NCBI RefSeq assembly: GCF_014633365.1
Contig: NC_068338.1
Span: 14,208,616-14,272,615 of the forward strand
Direction of reading: 5' to 3'
Length of the DNA stretch: 64,000 nucleotides
Origin: Diospyros lotus
Taxonomy: Eukaryota; Streptophyta; Magnoliopsida; Ericales; Ebenaceae
Under the pieces are notes generated by a model. That model worked only from the letters and a program-made list of their open reading frames with translations. It was not told the DNA's origin and did no database searches. Below are positions 11,990-24,059 of the stretch, one piece after another (position 1 is the stretch's first letter; every line of letters begins with the position of its first letter). The position numbers and the translations under genes were made by a program.

Positions 11990-14900
11990 CGGCTGGTATT
12001 TGATACCCATCTTCTCAAGATAGCAATCAAGATATAGTGGAGTCCGTAGTTATTTTCTATTTGGAACTCCTCCAACTAATTGCCCCTCCATTACAGACAA
12101 ATACAAACCCAGATGTAGACTTTCTATCATCTATGTCAGATTGAAAATTTAAATCAGTGAACTCGTCAATACGGAGATCACCCTCTCCATACACTAGTAA
12201 TAAATCTCAGTCCTTCTCAAGTACTTAAAGATACATTTTACTGTTGTCTAGTGTTTCAAACCTAGATTGGACTGATATTTGCTCACAACACTCACAACAT
12301 AGGTGATATCTAGTCTAGTACATAACATGACATACATGAGACTCCTTACAGCTGAGGCATAAGGGATCTTTTCCATGCTTTCTCTTTCTTTAGGTGTCTT
12401 AGGAGACATCCTCTTAGAGAGATGAATTCTATACTTGAAAGGTATAAAACATTTCTCAAAATTTTCTATGCTAAACATCTTTAGCATTTTTTCTATGTAC
12501 AGACTTTGGAAAAGACCTATTAATCTCCTCACTCTATATCTATAGACGTGGATTCCCAAGATATATGTCATATTTCCTAGATCCTTCATGGAGAATTTAT
12601 TGGACAACCACAATTTAATTGACAACAACATGTCAATGTCATTCCCCATCAAGAGGATGTCATCCACATACAAGATCAAGAAGGCTCGCACGCTCCCACT
12701 AACTTTCTTACATATACAAGATTCATCCATATTTCTAATGAAACTAAACTCTTTGATCTCATTATCAAAGCGAATGTTCCAAGACCTTAAGGCTTGCTTA
12801 AGACCATAGATGGATCTCTTAAGCTTACACACCTGATTGGCATTAGAAAACTCAAAACCACATGGTTGTTCCAAGAATATATCTTCCTCAAGATAACCAT
12901 TCAGGAATGCCATTTTGACAACCATTTTTCAAATCTCATAATCATAGTGTGCTGCTATGGCTAGCATTATTCTAATGGACTTAAGCATCATGATTGGCGA
13001 AAACATCTCCTCATAGTCAATACCATGTTTTTAACGATATCCTCAACCACCACCTGTGCTTTGAAGGTCTACACCTTTCCATCTGGACCAATGTTTCTCT
13101 TATAAATCCATTTGCATCTTATAGGAACTATTCCTTCAGGTGGATTTACTAGAGTTTAGACTTGGTTGGAATACATAAATTCCATTTTTGATTGCATAGC
13201 CTCCAGCCATTTCTTAGAGTTGATGTCTAACATCACCTCTTTGTAGTTAGTAAGGTTAACGTTTTGACCACTATCTCCATACATGAACGCTTCTTGTATC
13301 TCCTCCATCATGAAACCATATCATTCTGGAGGACGAGATACTCTACTAGATCTATGTGCCTCATGTGGAATGATAATATTAGGACCTAGTTCTTCTGGAT
13401 TGACTTCTTCATTGGGCTCGGCTTATGGCTCAGAAGACACCTCTTCTAGTTCTACTTTCTTCCTGGTGTCACTCATTTGAAGAAACTCTTTCTCCAAGAA
13501 TGTGGCATCCCTACTAACCAACACTCTTTGATCGCTAGGAAAATAGAAGTAGTACCCTTAGCAATGCTCAAGGTACCCCACAAATCTTCCTTTACTAGAA
13601 CGAGATTCTAACTTATTTGTCTTGAGTTTCTTTACATATGCAGGACAACACCATATCCTAACATGCTTAAGATTGGGTTTCCTTCTGGTCCATATCTCAT
13701 ATGGTGTACTCTCGACAGATTTACTAGGAGCCTTGTTATGGAGATAAATTGTTGTTTTTAAAGCATAGCCCCATAAAGATAATAGTAGATCGGCAAAGGT
13801 GATCATTGATCATGCTATGTCCAACAGGGTATGGTTTATTCTCTTAAAAACACCATTCAACTATGGGGTTGCAGAAGGAGTTAACTGGGAAATAATGCCA
13901 TTGGCCTTAAGGTACTCATTAAACTCCGTATTCAAGTATTCTCCATCTCAATTCGATCGAAGTATCTTAATAATCTTTCCAGTCTAGTTTTCTACTTTAG
14001 CCTTAAACTCTTTGAACTTTTCAAAGGATTCAGACTTGTACTTCATCAAGTACACATATCCATACCATGACAAGTCATCAGTAAAGGTTATGAAGTAGTG
14101 AAAACCACCTTTTTCCATTATAGAGAATGGTCCACATACATATGTGTGGATTAACCCTAATACTTCACTATTTATCCCACTTTATCCAACAAATGGTGAC
14201 TTAGCCATTTTTCTAAGGAGATAAGATTTTCAAGTTGGCCCTAGTTCAAAATCTACAGGATCAATTAATCCTCTTTTGGCTAATTCACTAATCATTCTCT
14301 CGTTAATATGGCATAGTCTAAGATGTCATAGGTGTTTAAGGACAACACCATCACTGCGAGAACGTTTCTCACTGCTAGTGGATGTAACATTTATATTCCT
14401 CTATCTAACACTCTCATGCAACTCTAATATATAAAGACAATTCGCCATAATGCCCATGCCAACTAAATCATTACCATAATGAATGTGACATGCATTAGAA
14501 GTGAAAGAAAGTTCATAACCATCTCTTACAAGTCTTGGAATGGACATTACATTTCGAAAAATATTAGGTAAAAATAAAGTCTTTAAGATTAAGTGCATGC
14601 CTAAAATTGAGAGTAATAGAAGTTGTCCCTATAGTTAATGGCTCAATTAGAGCTCTATTCCCAACTTTAAGGATAACTTCCCGCTTCACAAATGACCTAC
14701 TCTCCTCGAGATCCTGCAAGCAAACACAAATATGAGAAATTGCACCTGAATCAAGAATCCACGAGATGGGAGAATGACCAATCGCATTGATCATCTCAAT
14801 AACATATAAGAAATATATACCTAATCCCTGATTCTTGGACTGCTTAACCTTTAAGCTGGCGAGATACTTTGGGCATTTCCTCTTCTAATGCCCATCTTTC

Positions 14901-15640
14901 TGGTAGTGGAAACACCTTCCTTTCGATCCTTTCTCTTTCTACTTGCTCTTGGAGACTTCCCTCTTTGGCCTAAGCTTATTCTTTTTAGTGGAAGAACTCT
15001 TCTTCCTCTTAAAAGACCTTGAAAATAGGATATTGCAAGAACTCCTTCTTGCCTCTTTCCTTTGATTTGGGATTGGACATTTTGTTAACATATTTAACAA
15101 CTCTGGGAGCAGTTCAAGTTTGTTCATGTTAGAATTCATAATGAATGGGACAAAAGATGCTGGGAACATTTAGAGGATGAGTTCGATTTGCAGCTTAGGA
15201 TCCGTGTAGAATTCTAGTACTTCAAGTTGACCAATCAAATTGATCATCTTGAGTACGTGGTCTCCCACATCAGTGCCTTCTTCCATCTTAGCCTTGAACA
15301 ATTGCTTGGATATCTCATATCTCACTATTTGACTATGTTTCCCATAGAGCTCTTGTAGATTTAAAATCATGCTACGAGCGTCAACCATGCTCTTGCTGAC
15401 GTTGGAGCTCATTAGACATAGATGCCAATATGTATGTTCTTGCCCCCAAGTCGTGCTTTTTCATCTCTTCCCACGTAACTTGCTCCTCCTCACTTGAGCC
15501 TTCAGGAAGAGATTCAGGGACATGTCAATCCAAGACATCAAGAAGTTTCTCCATTCCCAAAACTAGTTTTAGGTTACGAAGCCAGTCTTTGAAGTTAAGG
15601 TCCAGTTAAAGTATTTTTATCTAAAAGACACGCGATAGGG
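11990..15640 (-). pseudogene. Decayed copia gag-pol polyprotein (minus strand)
   Basis: Reading right to left the domains follow copia order. Gag pieces lie at about 15170-15412 (DARSMILNLQELYGKHSQ) and 14939-15169. A degraded zinc-knuckle region is near 14850-14900. Protease is at 14564-14794 (WILDSGAISHIC), a pre-integrase region near 14280-14600, integrase at about 13560-14250, reverse transcriptase at 12248-13120 and RNase H traces down to about 11990. Many stops and frameshifts break the frame. In the RT the aspartate of the usual DVKTAFLNG motif is replaced (VVKMAFLNG), while YVDD is kept. Gag and protease phrasing resembles the Tork/Angela branch (inference). No matching 5' LTR was found above 15640, so the element is truncated or rearranged. 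Confidence 0.8.
12248..12925 (-). pseudogene. Copia reverse transcriptase fragment, longest open piece of the minus-strand element
   Basis: An uninterrupted 225-codon frame covers the palm region: AFLNGYLEEDIFLEQP near the start, LKRSIYGLKQALRSW, the catalytic ILYVDDILLMGND near the middle, FSMKDLGNMTYILGI, and RSLMYVMLCTRLDITYVVSV close to the end. It would copy RNA into DNA inside a virus-like particle if the whole polyprotein were intact. The upstream part is out of frame and the motif-A aspartate is lost, so it is inactive. The ATG is only an internal codon of the former polyprotein. Confidence 0.8.
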
Positions 15641-16413
15641 TTTGAAAGTGTCATTTTTTAAAATGATGTAATAAATAAATAAACGATTGTCAATCTTACA
15701 TATACATTTAGTTTCGATCTCAAACCAAATGATACCTCCCACTCAAGTTTTCGAACCCCACACTTCCTAAGTGGAAAATGCGAATCCCTGAGCGGACTCA
15801 TGGTGGGTGTTGAGTTCTCTCCTAGATGAATACCCCTCAACACTTTGGTGTTATGTTGGGATACCCACATATTCGAGTAGGCAACTCTTGCCTATCACAT
15901 CTCATGTAAGGTTTGATCTACTGACCCATATGCCACCTATTTCTCAACTTTTTTGTGGTATGTTAGAGAGTGTTCTACATAAACAAGACCCACTATCTCA
16001 ACTAGTGATCCACTTGAAACGTCTATGACCTCAACACTTTGGTGATATGTTGGCCATATCCATGTGGGGTAACTAGCAACATCACATGCTCAAATAGAAA
16101 ACTCAATTAACTCTCATGAAATGCACCCTCAATGCTTTAGTGGTATATTGGGTACACCTAATCGAGCGACGAATTCCTAAGTGGAGGTTCACGATAAATC
16201 TTATATCATGAGCATTAATCGGTTTTGTATTATAGTAATCACATTGCATCAAAACAATAATAAAAAATCCCAAAAAATTTCTAACAGTACCTAAAACGAT
16301 TGACCATTTTCTGGGTTTCTTCAGGGTCGGTCAACAGTTCGAAGAACATGTCGAAGGCTCCTATTGAAACATCAAAATGGTCAACAACTTCAAGGTTGCC
16401 TATCGATCATTTT
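15641..16413 (-). repeat. Leader-like region with four degenerate ~97-bp repeats
   Basis: A motif close to CCTCAACACTTTGGTGATAT recurs at about 15835, 15942 (degraded), 16029 and 16127, roughly 90-105 bp apart, pointing to an old tandem array. It sits just upstream, in minus-strand terms, of the copia gag remnant, so it is probably that element's leader. After about 16260 the phrases CGATTGACC, GGTCAACAG and GGTCAACAAC resemble those at 5830-6640. Confidence 0.4.
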
Positions 16414-16567
16414 TGGGTTTAATTGGTTTTTAAAAACATTTTTAGAAAATGAAAATAAGGTAGCAGAAACAAACATCAAAATCACCTTGCAAGACTCATT
16501 TTCAATGTCCATATGCAATACAAAACTAAACCATTCCATAAGGGGTTAGAAGATATACCTATTGGAT
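16414..16567. repeat. Direct repeat of 6640-6797 (about 155 bp)
   Basis: The segment holding ACATCAAAATCACCTTGCAA and ACTAAACCATTCCATA is nearly the same as 6640-6797, in the same orientation 9.8 kb away, with scattered substitutions and small indels. The similarity stops abruptly on both sides. It is probably a shared part of two related retroelements. No terminal motif or TSD was recognised. Confidence 0.6.
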
Positions 16568-16616
16568 TTATGCAATCATTCCCTACTTTCATAATTTTAC
16601 ATATACAATTGCTTTG

Positions 16617-16647
16617 CCCCCCCCCCCCCCCAAAAAAAAAAAAAAAA
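16617..16647. repeat. C15A16 homopolymer pair
   Basis: A run of 15 C is followed at once by 16 A. Such runs are prone to sequencing and replication error, so the exact lengths should not be trusted. It lies just outside the minus-strand coiled-coil ORF remnant. Confidence 0.8.
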
Positions 16648-16659
16648 GTTGGGGAAAAT

Positions 16660-19207
16660 TGGCATCCCCAAGATAGTTATACTAAGGAGCAGGGTTTTCT
16701 TTGTATATGTGTGTGCAAGTACTCACAAAACATACAACTCTCATTTGATGTGATCAAGTCCTTCGCATGATTATCGATAATCGGTTATCATCTTTAATAA
16801 GCATTCATTTACAATATCTTCCAAAGCATCGATAGTCTTTGGCGTACCTCCCATAATTAAGTCTGATGGCATCAAGGGTCTCGAAGGAGACTCAGGCACA
16901 AGCGGACTCCACGAACTAGTAAGATTGGACAAATCATCCTTCTAACTAGCCTTTAAGTAATCCTCTAGTGTAGTCAACTCTAGGTCGCCGAACTCTCACC
17001 AATCAAGAATGTTGTAGCCTGACACCCCCAGTATTAAAACTAGCTTTGGAAAGATCTACTCAAGACTTGTCTTTTCCATGTAGCCTTGAGCTAAGTAAAT
17101 GCCATACTTCATGAAGCCCGAGGCATACTCCTCCTTCCTCGTGTAACATTCCCTAGAGAACCTATACTCCACCATCGTCGCTCGGATGGTGTCGACGTCC
17201 ACTTCCCTCAGCTGATGGGTAGCTTCTTTAGCTTTCCACTCTGCCTCCTAGAGTTGGACACACAAGTTCTTTGTCCCGTCCATCATGCACTTATTCTCCT
17301 CTAACAACACAATGTTGGCAGTCTAAAGGGCCAAAGTGATCTTTCATTGTTCCTCCAGTTCATACCTTATTTGATCACGTTTATTCTTGAAGGAGTTTCT
17401 CTCCCTCCTTATTCTTTCGGCATCTCGCTCAAGGTCCTGGGCTCAATCCCTACAACCCTTAAGGCCCCTGACTCTGTACTCAAGGAAGATCCTTTCTACA
17501 CAAAGGCGAAGGCCTTCATCTATCCACTTCTGCCTGTCTGCATTAACTTTATCAAGGTGGCAATAACTTGCATTTGGACACTCTGCATGTAAAATCAACA
17601 CATTAGAACTTGATCAATATTTCAACCAAAACATCAAAGCCAAAAACTACTTACCTTGACTAAGTGTCATTCTGTAAGATCCAGAGCCTTCGATGTGCAC
17701 CACACAAACTCTCATTCGTTGCATGGCACCACTATGGCATATATCAGTCTTACCCCACACCGAGCTCTCCCATTGAATCTATGTTAAGAAGCCGCAGACA
17801 CACTTGAAATCCGTACCCCTTTAATTATCGATATGGAATAGGGGATCTCCCCTTCATGAATTAGCCCCAAGTTAGGGAACATGAGCGGATGTGCCCTAGA
17901 CTCTTTCTATAGCTCCTAGTGGGGTGGGAGCTTCGTTCCTCAGGGGAGTGGGAGTTAGCACACTGCCCGATATTGGTTGTGATACCTCTCTAGCAAGGCT
18001 TGCTCCCATTGAGCCCTCGCCTCTTCCTTGGCCTTCGCCTCTTCCGCTGCCCTAGCCTTAATAGTCTTCAACGTCACCTGTGTCCTTGGGCTTAAGGGAG
18101 AAAATGGCTTCAGAAGCTCTCTTTACTCGAATTCCCCATTGGAAGCTTATGAGGATTGTGGCCCTGGAAAAAGAATGACAAGGGGCAAGTAAAAAAAGTC
18201 ATCTACCATCAGCTCTATGGCTACCCCTACGTCTCCGGTGCCTTCTCATTTCATCCTGGTTCTTTTTCTTCTTTGAGCCAGGGGAATTTCCCCTTCTCTA
18301 TTTGTTTGGAATCAGGGGCGCAAGCAAACTATTATTGTTATTGTTGATACTCTACTCGTCACTACCTTTCCTCCTACTCCTAGGTCTCCCGAGGCAGCCT
18401 TATCGTCTTAGCCAGCCTAATCCTCTAGAATTGCTCCATCTCTACAAATCAAAGAAAACAACAAACTGTTAGACTATTCCAAAAGAAAAAATCAAAGACG
18501 ATTGAACAAAAAAGAAAAGATAGGGTAGGGTGAGCACCATAAAGTTTCGTCTCCCTCTCATACCCTTCTTCTTCCTCATCTCCTATGACGTCAACCTCCT
18601 CCTCGTCTTCTTCTTCTTCTTCTTCTTCCTCATGATCATGATCATCATCCTTCTCTTTCAACAAATGGGATGCTTGGGGAGCAACCCCTCTAGGTTTAGC
18701 TCGATTTTAAGGCCCAGTGCCTTGAGCTACGGGTTTCGATGGGCTAACACCCTCCTCCTCCACTACCATCCACCCTATCGCCATCAGGCACTCATTGACA
18801 ATTAAGTCAGGTAGGCCACTGGACCCCCTTGGTCTAGTTTATCAATCTCCTCTTGGGGATTTTACACCATCAACCTATTGCTTCTGTGCGCCAGAATCAC
18901 GATGCCTTCTAACTTACGGGCGGTCGAACAACCAACCACCTAGTCTCAAAGCCATCCACCTTTTATGGCATGCCCCTAAATAACTTAACCCTATTCACCA
19001 TATTTTAAAGGGCCACACATTCCTTTACTCTCCTCTTGGTTAGGACATGATAGAAGTAATGAAATATAGCAATTGTAGGCTCTACCTTACACTCCTTGCA
19101 CGGGATGAAAAATCCTACCAACACAGCCCAACCATTTGGCTGCAGTTGGGCCGACGCTAATATCTACTCCTCCAAAAATCGCATCCCAAATGGGTGCAAT
19201 GGAAGTC
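16660..19207 (-). pseudogene. Remnant of a 'putative gypsy type transposon' (Transposase_28-like) spliced ORF, minus copy
   Basis: Reading right to left, the N-terminal part has PLHPFGMRFLEE near 19200, QPNGWAVLVGFF, FHYFYHVLTKRRVKE and FETRWLVVRP, the pattern of the plant family PF04195 as I recall it. An Asp/Glu-rich stretch follows (about 18560-18660). A 96-bp GT-AG intron (18442-18537) precedes an exon starting AGATGGAGCA. A second intron (17583-17654, 72 bp) precedes a coiled-coil tail with RDAERIRRERNSFKNKRDQI and MVEYRFSRECYTRKEEYASG. A plus-strand copy at 37140-43990 has both introns at equivalent places. Many stops make it a pseudogene. Its upstream end is cut by the LTR block at 19208. 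The family's function is unknown; a Gag-like role is only a guess. Confidence 0.6.
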
Positions 19208-21070
19208 TATTGAAAGTAAATCAAGATCGCTACGGGACAAGCAGCGTAGTTCAAAAATTTTGAACTTTACCCTAATCCCAATGATTGGATCAATGTTGAA
19301 ATCAAAGCATTCACTTACATAATAAAATAAATCTAACCTTTAAATTTTTGAGTCGTTATGGATTCGAGCCGTCCAAGTGTTTGGCCTCTAACTCGTGATA
19401 CGCGACATGCATTCTTTGGCGAGGAGAGCAGAATGGCAGTGCTAGCTCCTTCTCCTTTTCGTGGCTTGTGTATGGACGGAAAGAACCTTCCCATTTCAAA
19501 TCAATGTGGAAAGAAAAAAAAAGGAAAGAGTGAATGGCAACCTATTTCTCAACTCTTAAGAAACAACAACACACAAAAATCACACACCTTTTGGGCAACC
19601 CCTAAAGGGGTATTTATAGAGGAGTAAGGCCTCCTAGGGTTTCCTAAACCCTAATGGATATGGGTTGTCCCTTTACTAGTCCAATTAGTAATTAATTAAA
19701 TGATTTTATCCTAGTCCAACTAGGAACTTAATTAAATAGCCCAAATTCAATAATAAGTTTAAATAAAATATTTGGTCTAAATCTAATTAACGCCCAAATA
19801 TAATATTTAATTTAATATTTGGCCCAAATACTCTATTTAAGTCCAAATATATATATATATATATATATTATTTTCTATTTGCCACTTCAACAAATATAAG
19901 AAATTATTACATAAGAAACTCAGTCCTAATTTAATCAATTACCATTTTAGGAAACTTTTTTTTTTTTTGTGATGACCCCTCGTCAAATCGATGTCATCAC
20001 ATCTATTTATTCTTTTTTCTTGAGAATCTAAGACGGTACAACTTCTTGACAAAGTGTTCCATTTAACCATATGTCCACTCTCTTGGTTTAAGCTAGGGAC
20101 CGCATCTTTTGCATATGACTCATTAGACTTTCGAATATGTTGGCAATGTATTGGTACTAACACATAAGACAAGATTGACCTCTAGCAAGGTATCATGCCT
20201 ACCCAATTATTCAAAAAAAATTATAATCCGTAAACAACCTTTCACGAGCGTGGTTACCATGTAATTTGATTCTCTCATCAATGTATCTTCTGTGATCTCA
20301 AGTCTGGCAATGTGTTGCTTGATTACGATCATATGAGTTTTCTTTAGTTCTCTGGATATCTTTACTCAATAAAAAGTGAATCAATAACTCCTTATTAATC
20401 TCTTTCACCATGGCCATGGATTTAAAGTGAATATCTACCGAATGAGCCTTAGATACATCATCCTCTTTTAAGGGATAGATGAGTCCCATCTTGGTTATGC
20501 ACCCATTTTCATAAGCCTCACGATATGCCCAACGATCGCCTATGTGCAGCCTTTATTTGGGCCCATCATAACTATGTCAAAGCATACCCATCTTCTTATG
20601 AGATAACTGTGACAACCTCAGGTCCAAGGATTAATTACACCCATCTCGTATGAGAATTCCATTAACATATAACCAAAATGGATTCTCATGGCGAGTCATG
20701 TCCAGTGACATGCTCCCCAACATTGGTCACTTATGTACTTGTTTAGGCATCCCTATGTCTATGGGTGTGAGACCCCCAATGCTATTAGATAACAAAAACA
20801 TAGTACATACAAGTCTTACTACAATTATCAATATCTATTTTTGATATTACTACAACTTGGGACATTTAATGATGTCTACAAACTGTAATGCATCATCTAA
20901 CATCTTTATAGATTAATCATAATATACATCATATGGACTTCTATCTAGTTTCATTCGATCATTACAATAATAACAAGAAACTAATAGAATGCTTTCTTGT
21001 GAAATTGAATAACTCTTTATTCGATAATAAATATGATTACAATTGTCAGTGCAATTGTCAGTGTACAACA
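19208..21070 (-). repeat. Copia-type LTR-like block, minus strand
   Basis: On the minus strand it begins TGTTGTACACTGACAATTGC at 21070. It has a TATA context (CCTCTATAAATACCCC, near 19610-19625), repeated 'ccctaa/gcccaa' segments and a run of (AT)n at about 19847-19868, an architecture like the two defined copia LTRs of this window. The lower boundary was not fixed; no TSD matching TGCCC (21071-21075) was found near 19200. It interrupts the minus-strand Transposase_28-like ORF. The short open frames inside are incidental. Confidence 0.5.
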
Positions 21071-21882
21071 TGCCCTCAATCTAATTAGGTCTAGAGCACC
21101 TATACTAATATTTGAGTCCTGCCCTCAAACTATCCATGCGAATTACTACCTCGCCACCCATAATTGTGGTTGTGAACTCCTTTTTATGAGGCCTCCTTGG
21201 CCGCCATTACCTCGGGATGCTGAACGCCCATGCCACGCTTTTCACATCCCTGCTCCTTAGTATCAAACGTTGTAATATGGGAGAGATGGTAACCCTATTT
21301 CCACTCGACATGTCTGTTTGTGGCTTAGGGATCGGTTGCGAAGAAGCAATGAGGTTTACCTTAGAAATTACAAGTGGTTTAGAAGAAAAGTCTTCAAGAG
21401 AAAAGTCTTATAAAGTCTTGGAGTCTTCGAAAGAGTCAAAAGGCTTGAAAATAGTCTTTTGGAAGGGTCAGAAGACTTTTTGAGTACTCCAAATGACTCA
21501 AAGCTTTCGAGTAAAAATCAAGTGGAAGGCTTGCATGGAGCCACCACCTATTTATAATCGAGTCTTCAAAAGTCGAATCGTCGCCAAGTGATCCAAAGAC
21601 TTCCTTCCAATGACCTAAAGCAAATCATCCTTGCCTTAATCCAAGCCAACTTCCATCTCAATCTTTGCAATGCACGGAGAGACATTATACTCTTCCCTTT
21701 GCCTTGTAGCTAAAGGAAAGAGTGGGGAGTCATTGTTGTGAGGTGCCCTAGAAAAATCAAATCCAAAAATGTAAAAATTCCAAATGCAAGAAGGCCAAAG
21801 ACCTGGATGACCCCAAAGAGTCTTCCGGATAAGTGTCTCTCGAAGACTCCAAAAAGTCTTCAAGACCGTACCCTTAAGATCT
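21071..21882. repeat. GC-richer retroelement leader/LTR fragment
   Basis: Repeated AAGTCTT, CTTCGAAAG and AAAGACTT phrases (about 21370-21880) are like those at 1-820 and 36100-36900. A TATA-like CCTATTTATAATCG lies near 21547-21560. It is probably LTR or leader of the same large element as the minus-strand ORF at 16660-19207. No start or end could be fixed. Confidence 0.4.
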
Positions 21883-23385
21883 TGTTGGAAATGTATGCCC
21901 TAAAGACACGTTTTGTTTAATTTATGGTAATGATGTTTCTTTTATTCAGTTTATGGCACATATTATTTGCATTTAATTGTTGGAAAAGTGTCCATGCTAT
22001 TAAATAAGTGATTCATGTGATGGGTCGTTCTTCACAGTTAGGCATAAATCATGGGTACTTAATAAGCAAGAAAATATTACTCTTGATCTTTTGATAGAAC
22101 TGGGCATTCTATCATGATAAGATCATTGTGCAATAGATCCTAATGGAGGATGGCTTGCCTTAGCCAGTAAACAGTCCGTTTACTCTAATTGTACAAGCGC
22201 ATTTGGAATGCGTAGAGTGGACCTGTGATAGAAGCTAATGACAAAGTACTAATTATCATGGAGCTAGTCTATCACTGCTACTACGTGGACGAGTACTCTA
22301 ACACTTGGGTATTAGTTGGTGGTTTAGTGAACCTAGAGCTATATTCTTAGATTTACTGTAGGTGAGGTCTATCAAAGATCAATAACCTTTTGAGTTGGGA
22401 GTATGGTTTCTAATTAGCTAAGACAGACTAATACAAGATAGTTTCTGTGATTCACCCCCTTGTGATTGTCCAAGAATAATCAAATAATCCAGGGCCCTGG
22501 GAACGTGACTTAAGAGTGTGTGCTTCTGGGTAGCTCCCAGTGATAAGCAAGTACATTCGAGTAGTCACGGATTATTGGACTAGTGATCTAAGGATGGTAG
22601 AAATCATTTAGAGAGGTGTTAGTACATTATTCCTTTCTAAATGATGGGTGTTACGCAGAGGGGTATTTTCGTCATTACACTAGTAGGTCAAAGACATTGC
22701 ATATGTAAAATTATTCATGGGGTCAGTGTTACCATATGGTGATAGTTGGAACACTTAGAATGACAAAATATAGCTACTAGGTAGCAGGGATATTTTGGTC
22801 ATTTTAGTAGCCGTGAATAATTTGTCTTTTGGTCCCCGGGGTAGCTCGATATAACTCATGTATTATTTAATACATTTGGCTTGTTGAGTGAATTACATTG
22901 AGAGAGAATTATTTTATTCAGAATGGTCCATAATTAATTGGGCTAGAATAAAATAATAGTTCATTACTTTTTAATTAATTAATTGGGCTAACCCAATTAG
23001 AAAATTAATTAAATGGACTTGGCCCACTAGGGTTTGGCCCACTAGGGTTTTAACCCTAGGGTTCTCCCTATATATTCTCTCCTTGGTTGTTTTTCATCTA
23101 AGGTTTTTTTTTCTCTTCTTCACCGAAAGAGAGGCCACGAGTTTGAGTCATACTTCGGAAGATTGAAAGAAAGCCTTCAAGTTCTGATGCGAAGGAGCCG
23201 AAGGATTGCAGGACAGCCATCGTCTCCACCACGAGAAGAAGCTCCCGCCCATCCTCCGCCTGTCGCTTCATTCCGTCCGGTAATCCGAAGGAAAAGTAAG
23301 TTTCCTAGATTCTAATCACTACGAGGAAAGTTTTTTTAAAAAAACGCTTCCGTTGCATGCTATGTATCCTCGAGATGATCCTTGA
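21883..23385 (+). repeat. Copia-type LTR, plus copy of 9332-10842
   Basis: It starts TGTTGGAAATGTATGCCC and matches the minus-strand LTR at 9332-10842 over its whole length, differing by scattered substitutions and small indels. A TATA context CTCCCTATATATTCTC lies near 23065. The expected end CCTTCA is CCTTGA here. No 5-bp TSD abuts the ends; instead CCCTTAAG occurs on both sides, at 21871-21878 and 23386-23393, so the left junction may be rearranged. No internal domain was seen. Confidence 0.75.
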
Positions 23386-24059
23386 CCCTTAAGCCCAATA
23401 CTCGCTCTGAAGAGTCTTCCAGGCCCAAGTCTCCCAATGACTTAGAGTTTTTGGGGAGATCCATCCAAAGGATTCTCGTTTAGGGCATCTCATCCCCAAA
23501 GGAACCTTTAAACCCTCTGGCCTCATCCACAACCTTTTCCCCCAAAGAGTTAGGTCGCACGTGCATGCCACGTGCCACGTGGCCCCCACCATCAACCCCT
23601 ATAAATACCCTCATGTACGTGCCAAAAGAGAGAGGAACCAAATCTAGGACCCAAAGACTCAGACCCAAGTCCAACACAAACCAATCCGAAGACGAATTCG
23701 AAAACTTCCATCCGAAGACACTTATACAAAGCCTCACATAGCATACATCCATACTTTACTCTACAGTATGACATCATTTAACTTAGGTATCGGAGGGCCC
23801 GCATGTGGAAGCTCCCTGTGTGCCTTCTAACTTGGTTTGTGTTGTAAACTCGTCCAAAGATTCCCCCAACTGTCCTAGAGCCTACTCATTCGGAGACATC
23901 TTCCATAGCCAATCCATCTAAAGACTCAAGGCATTCTCTTTACTCTCCCAGATAAAAAATTGAGTCTTGCCTTGAGGATCATGCTCTCCCGAACAGCAAA
24001 TTGAGTTATCCTCCATCCAGGCTCTCGTTAGCACCCCTTGCTGACATAGACCTTATTCC
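23386..24059 (+). repeat. GC-rich LTR fragment with promoter-like core
   Basis: This segment carries GAAGAC and CTTCC phrases, a strong TATA box and ACGTG elements (see 23557-23608), then CCAAAGACTCAGACCCAAGT and other pyrimidine-poor transcribed-type sequence. It mirrors the minus-strand arrangement at 440-540, so both are probably LTRs of one family. It is bounded on the left by the copia LTR and on the right by the LTR at 24060. Open frames on the minus strand at 23389-23777 are incidental. Confidence 0.45.
23557..23608 (+). promoter_or_regulatory. Putative LTR promoter: clustered ACGTG boxes and TATA
   Basis: GCACGTGC (23557-23564) and CCACGTGCCACGTGG (about 23568-23582) give three ACGTG cores, the recognition core of plant bZIP and bHLH factors, some 20-40 bp upstream of CTATAAATA (23600-23608). 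A transcription start near 23630-23640 would be expected. This is inference from motif layout only. Confidence 0.45.

Noticed and set aside
19208..21075. Solo LTR with TSD TGCCC
   Set aside because: The right end is convincing but no TGCCC occurs at the expected left junction, so it is reported only as an LTR-like block.
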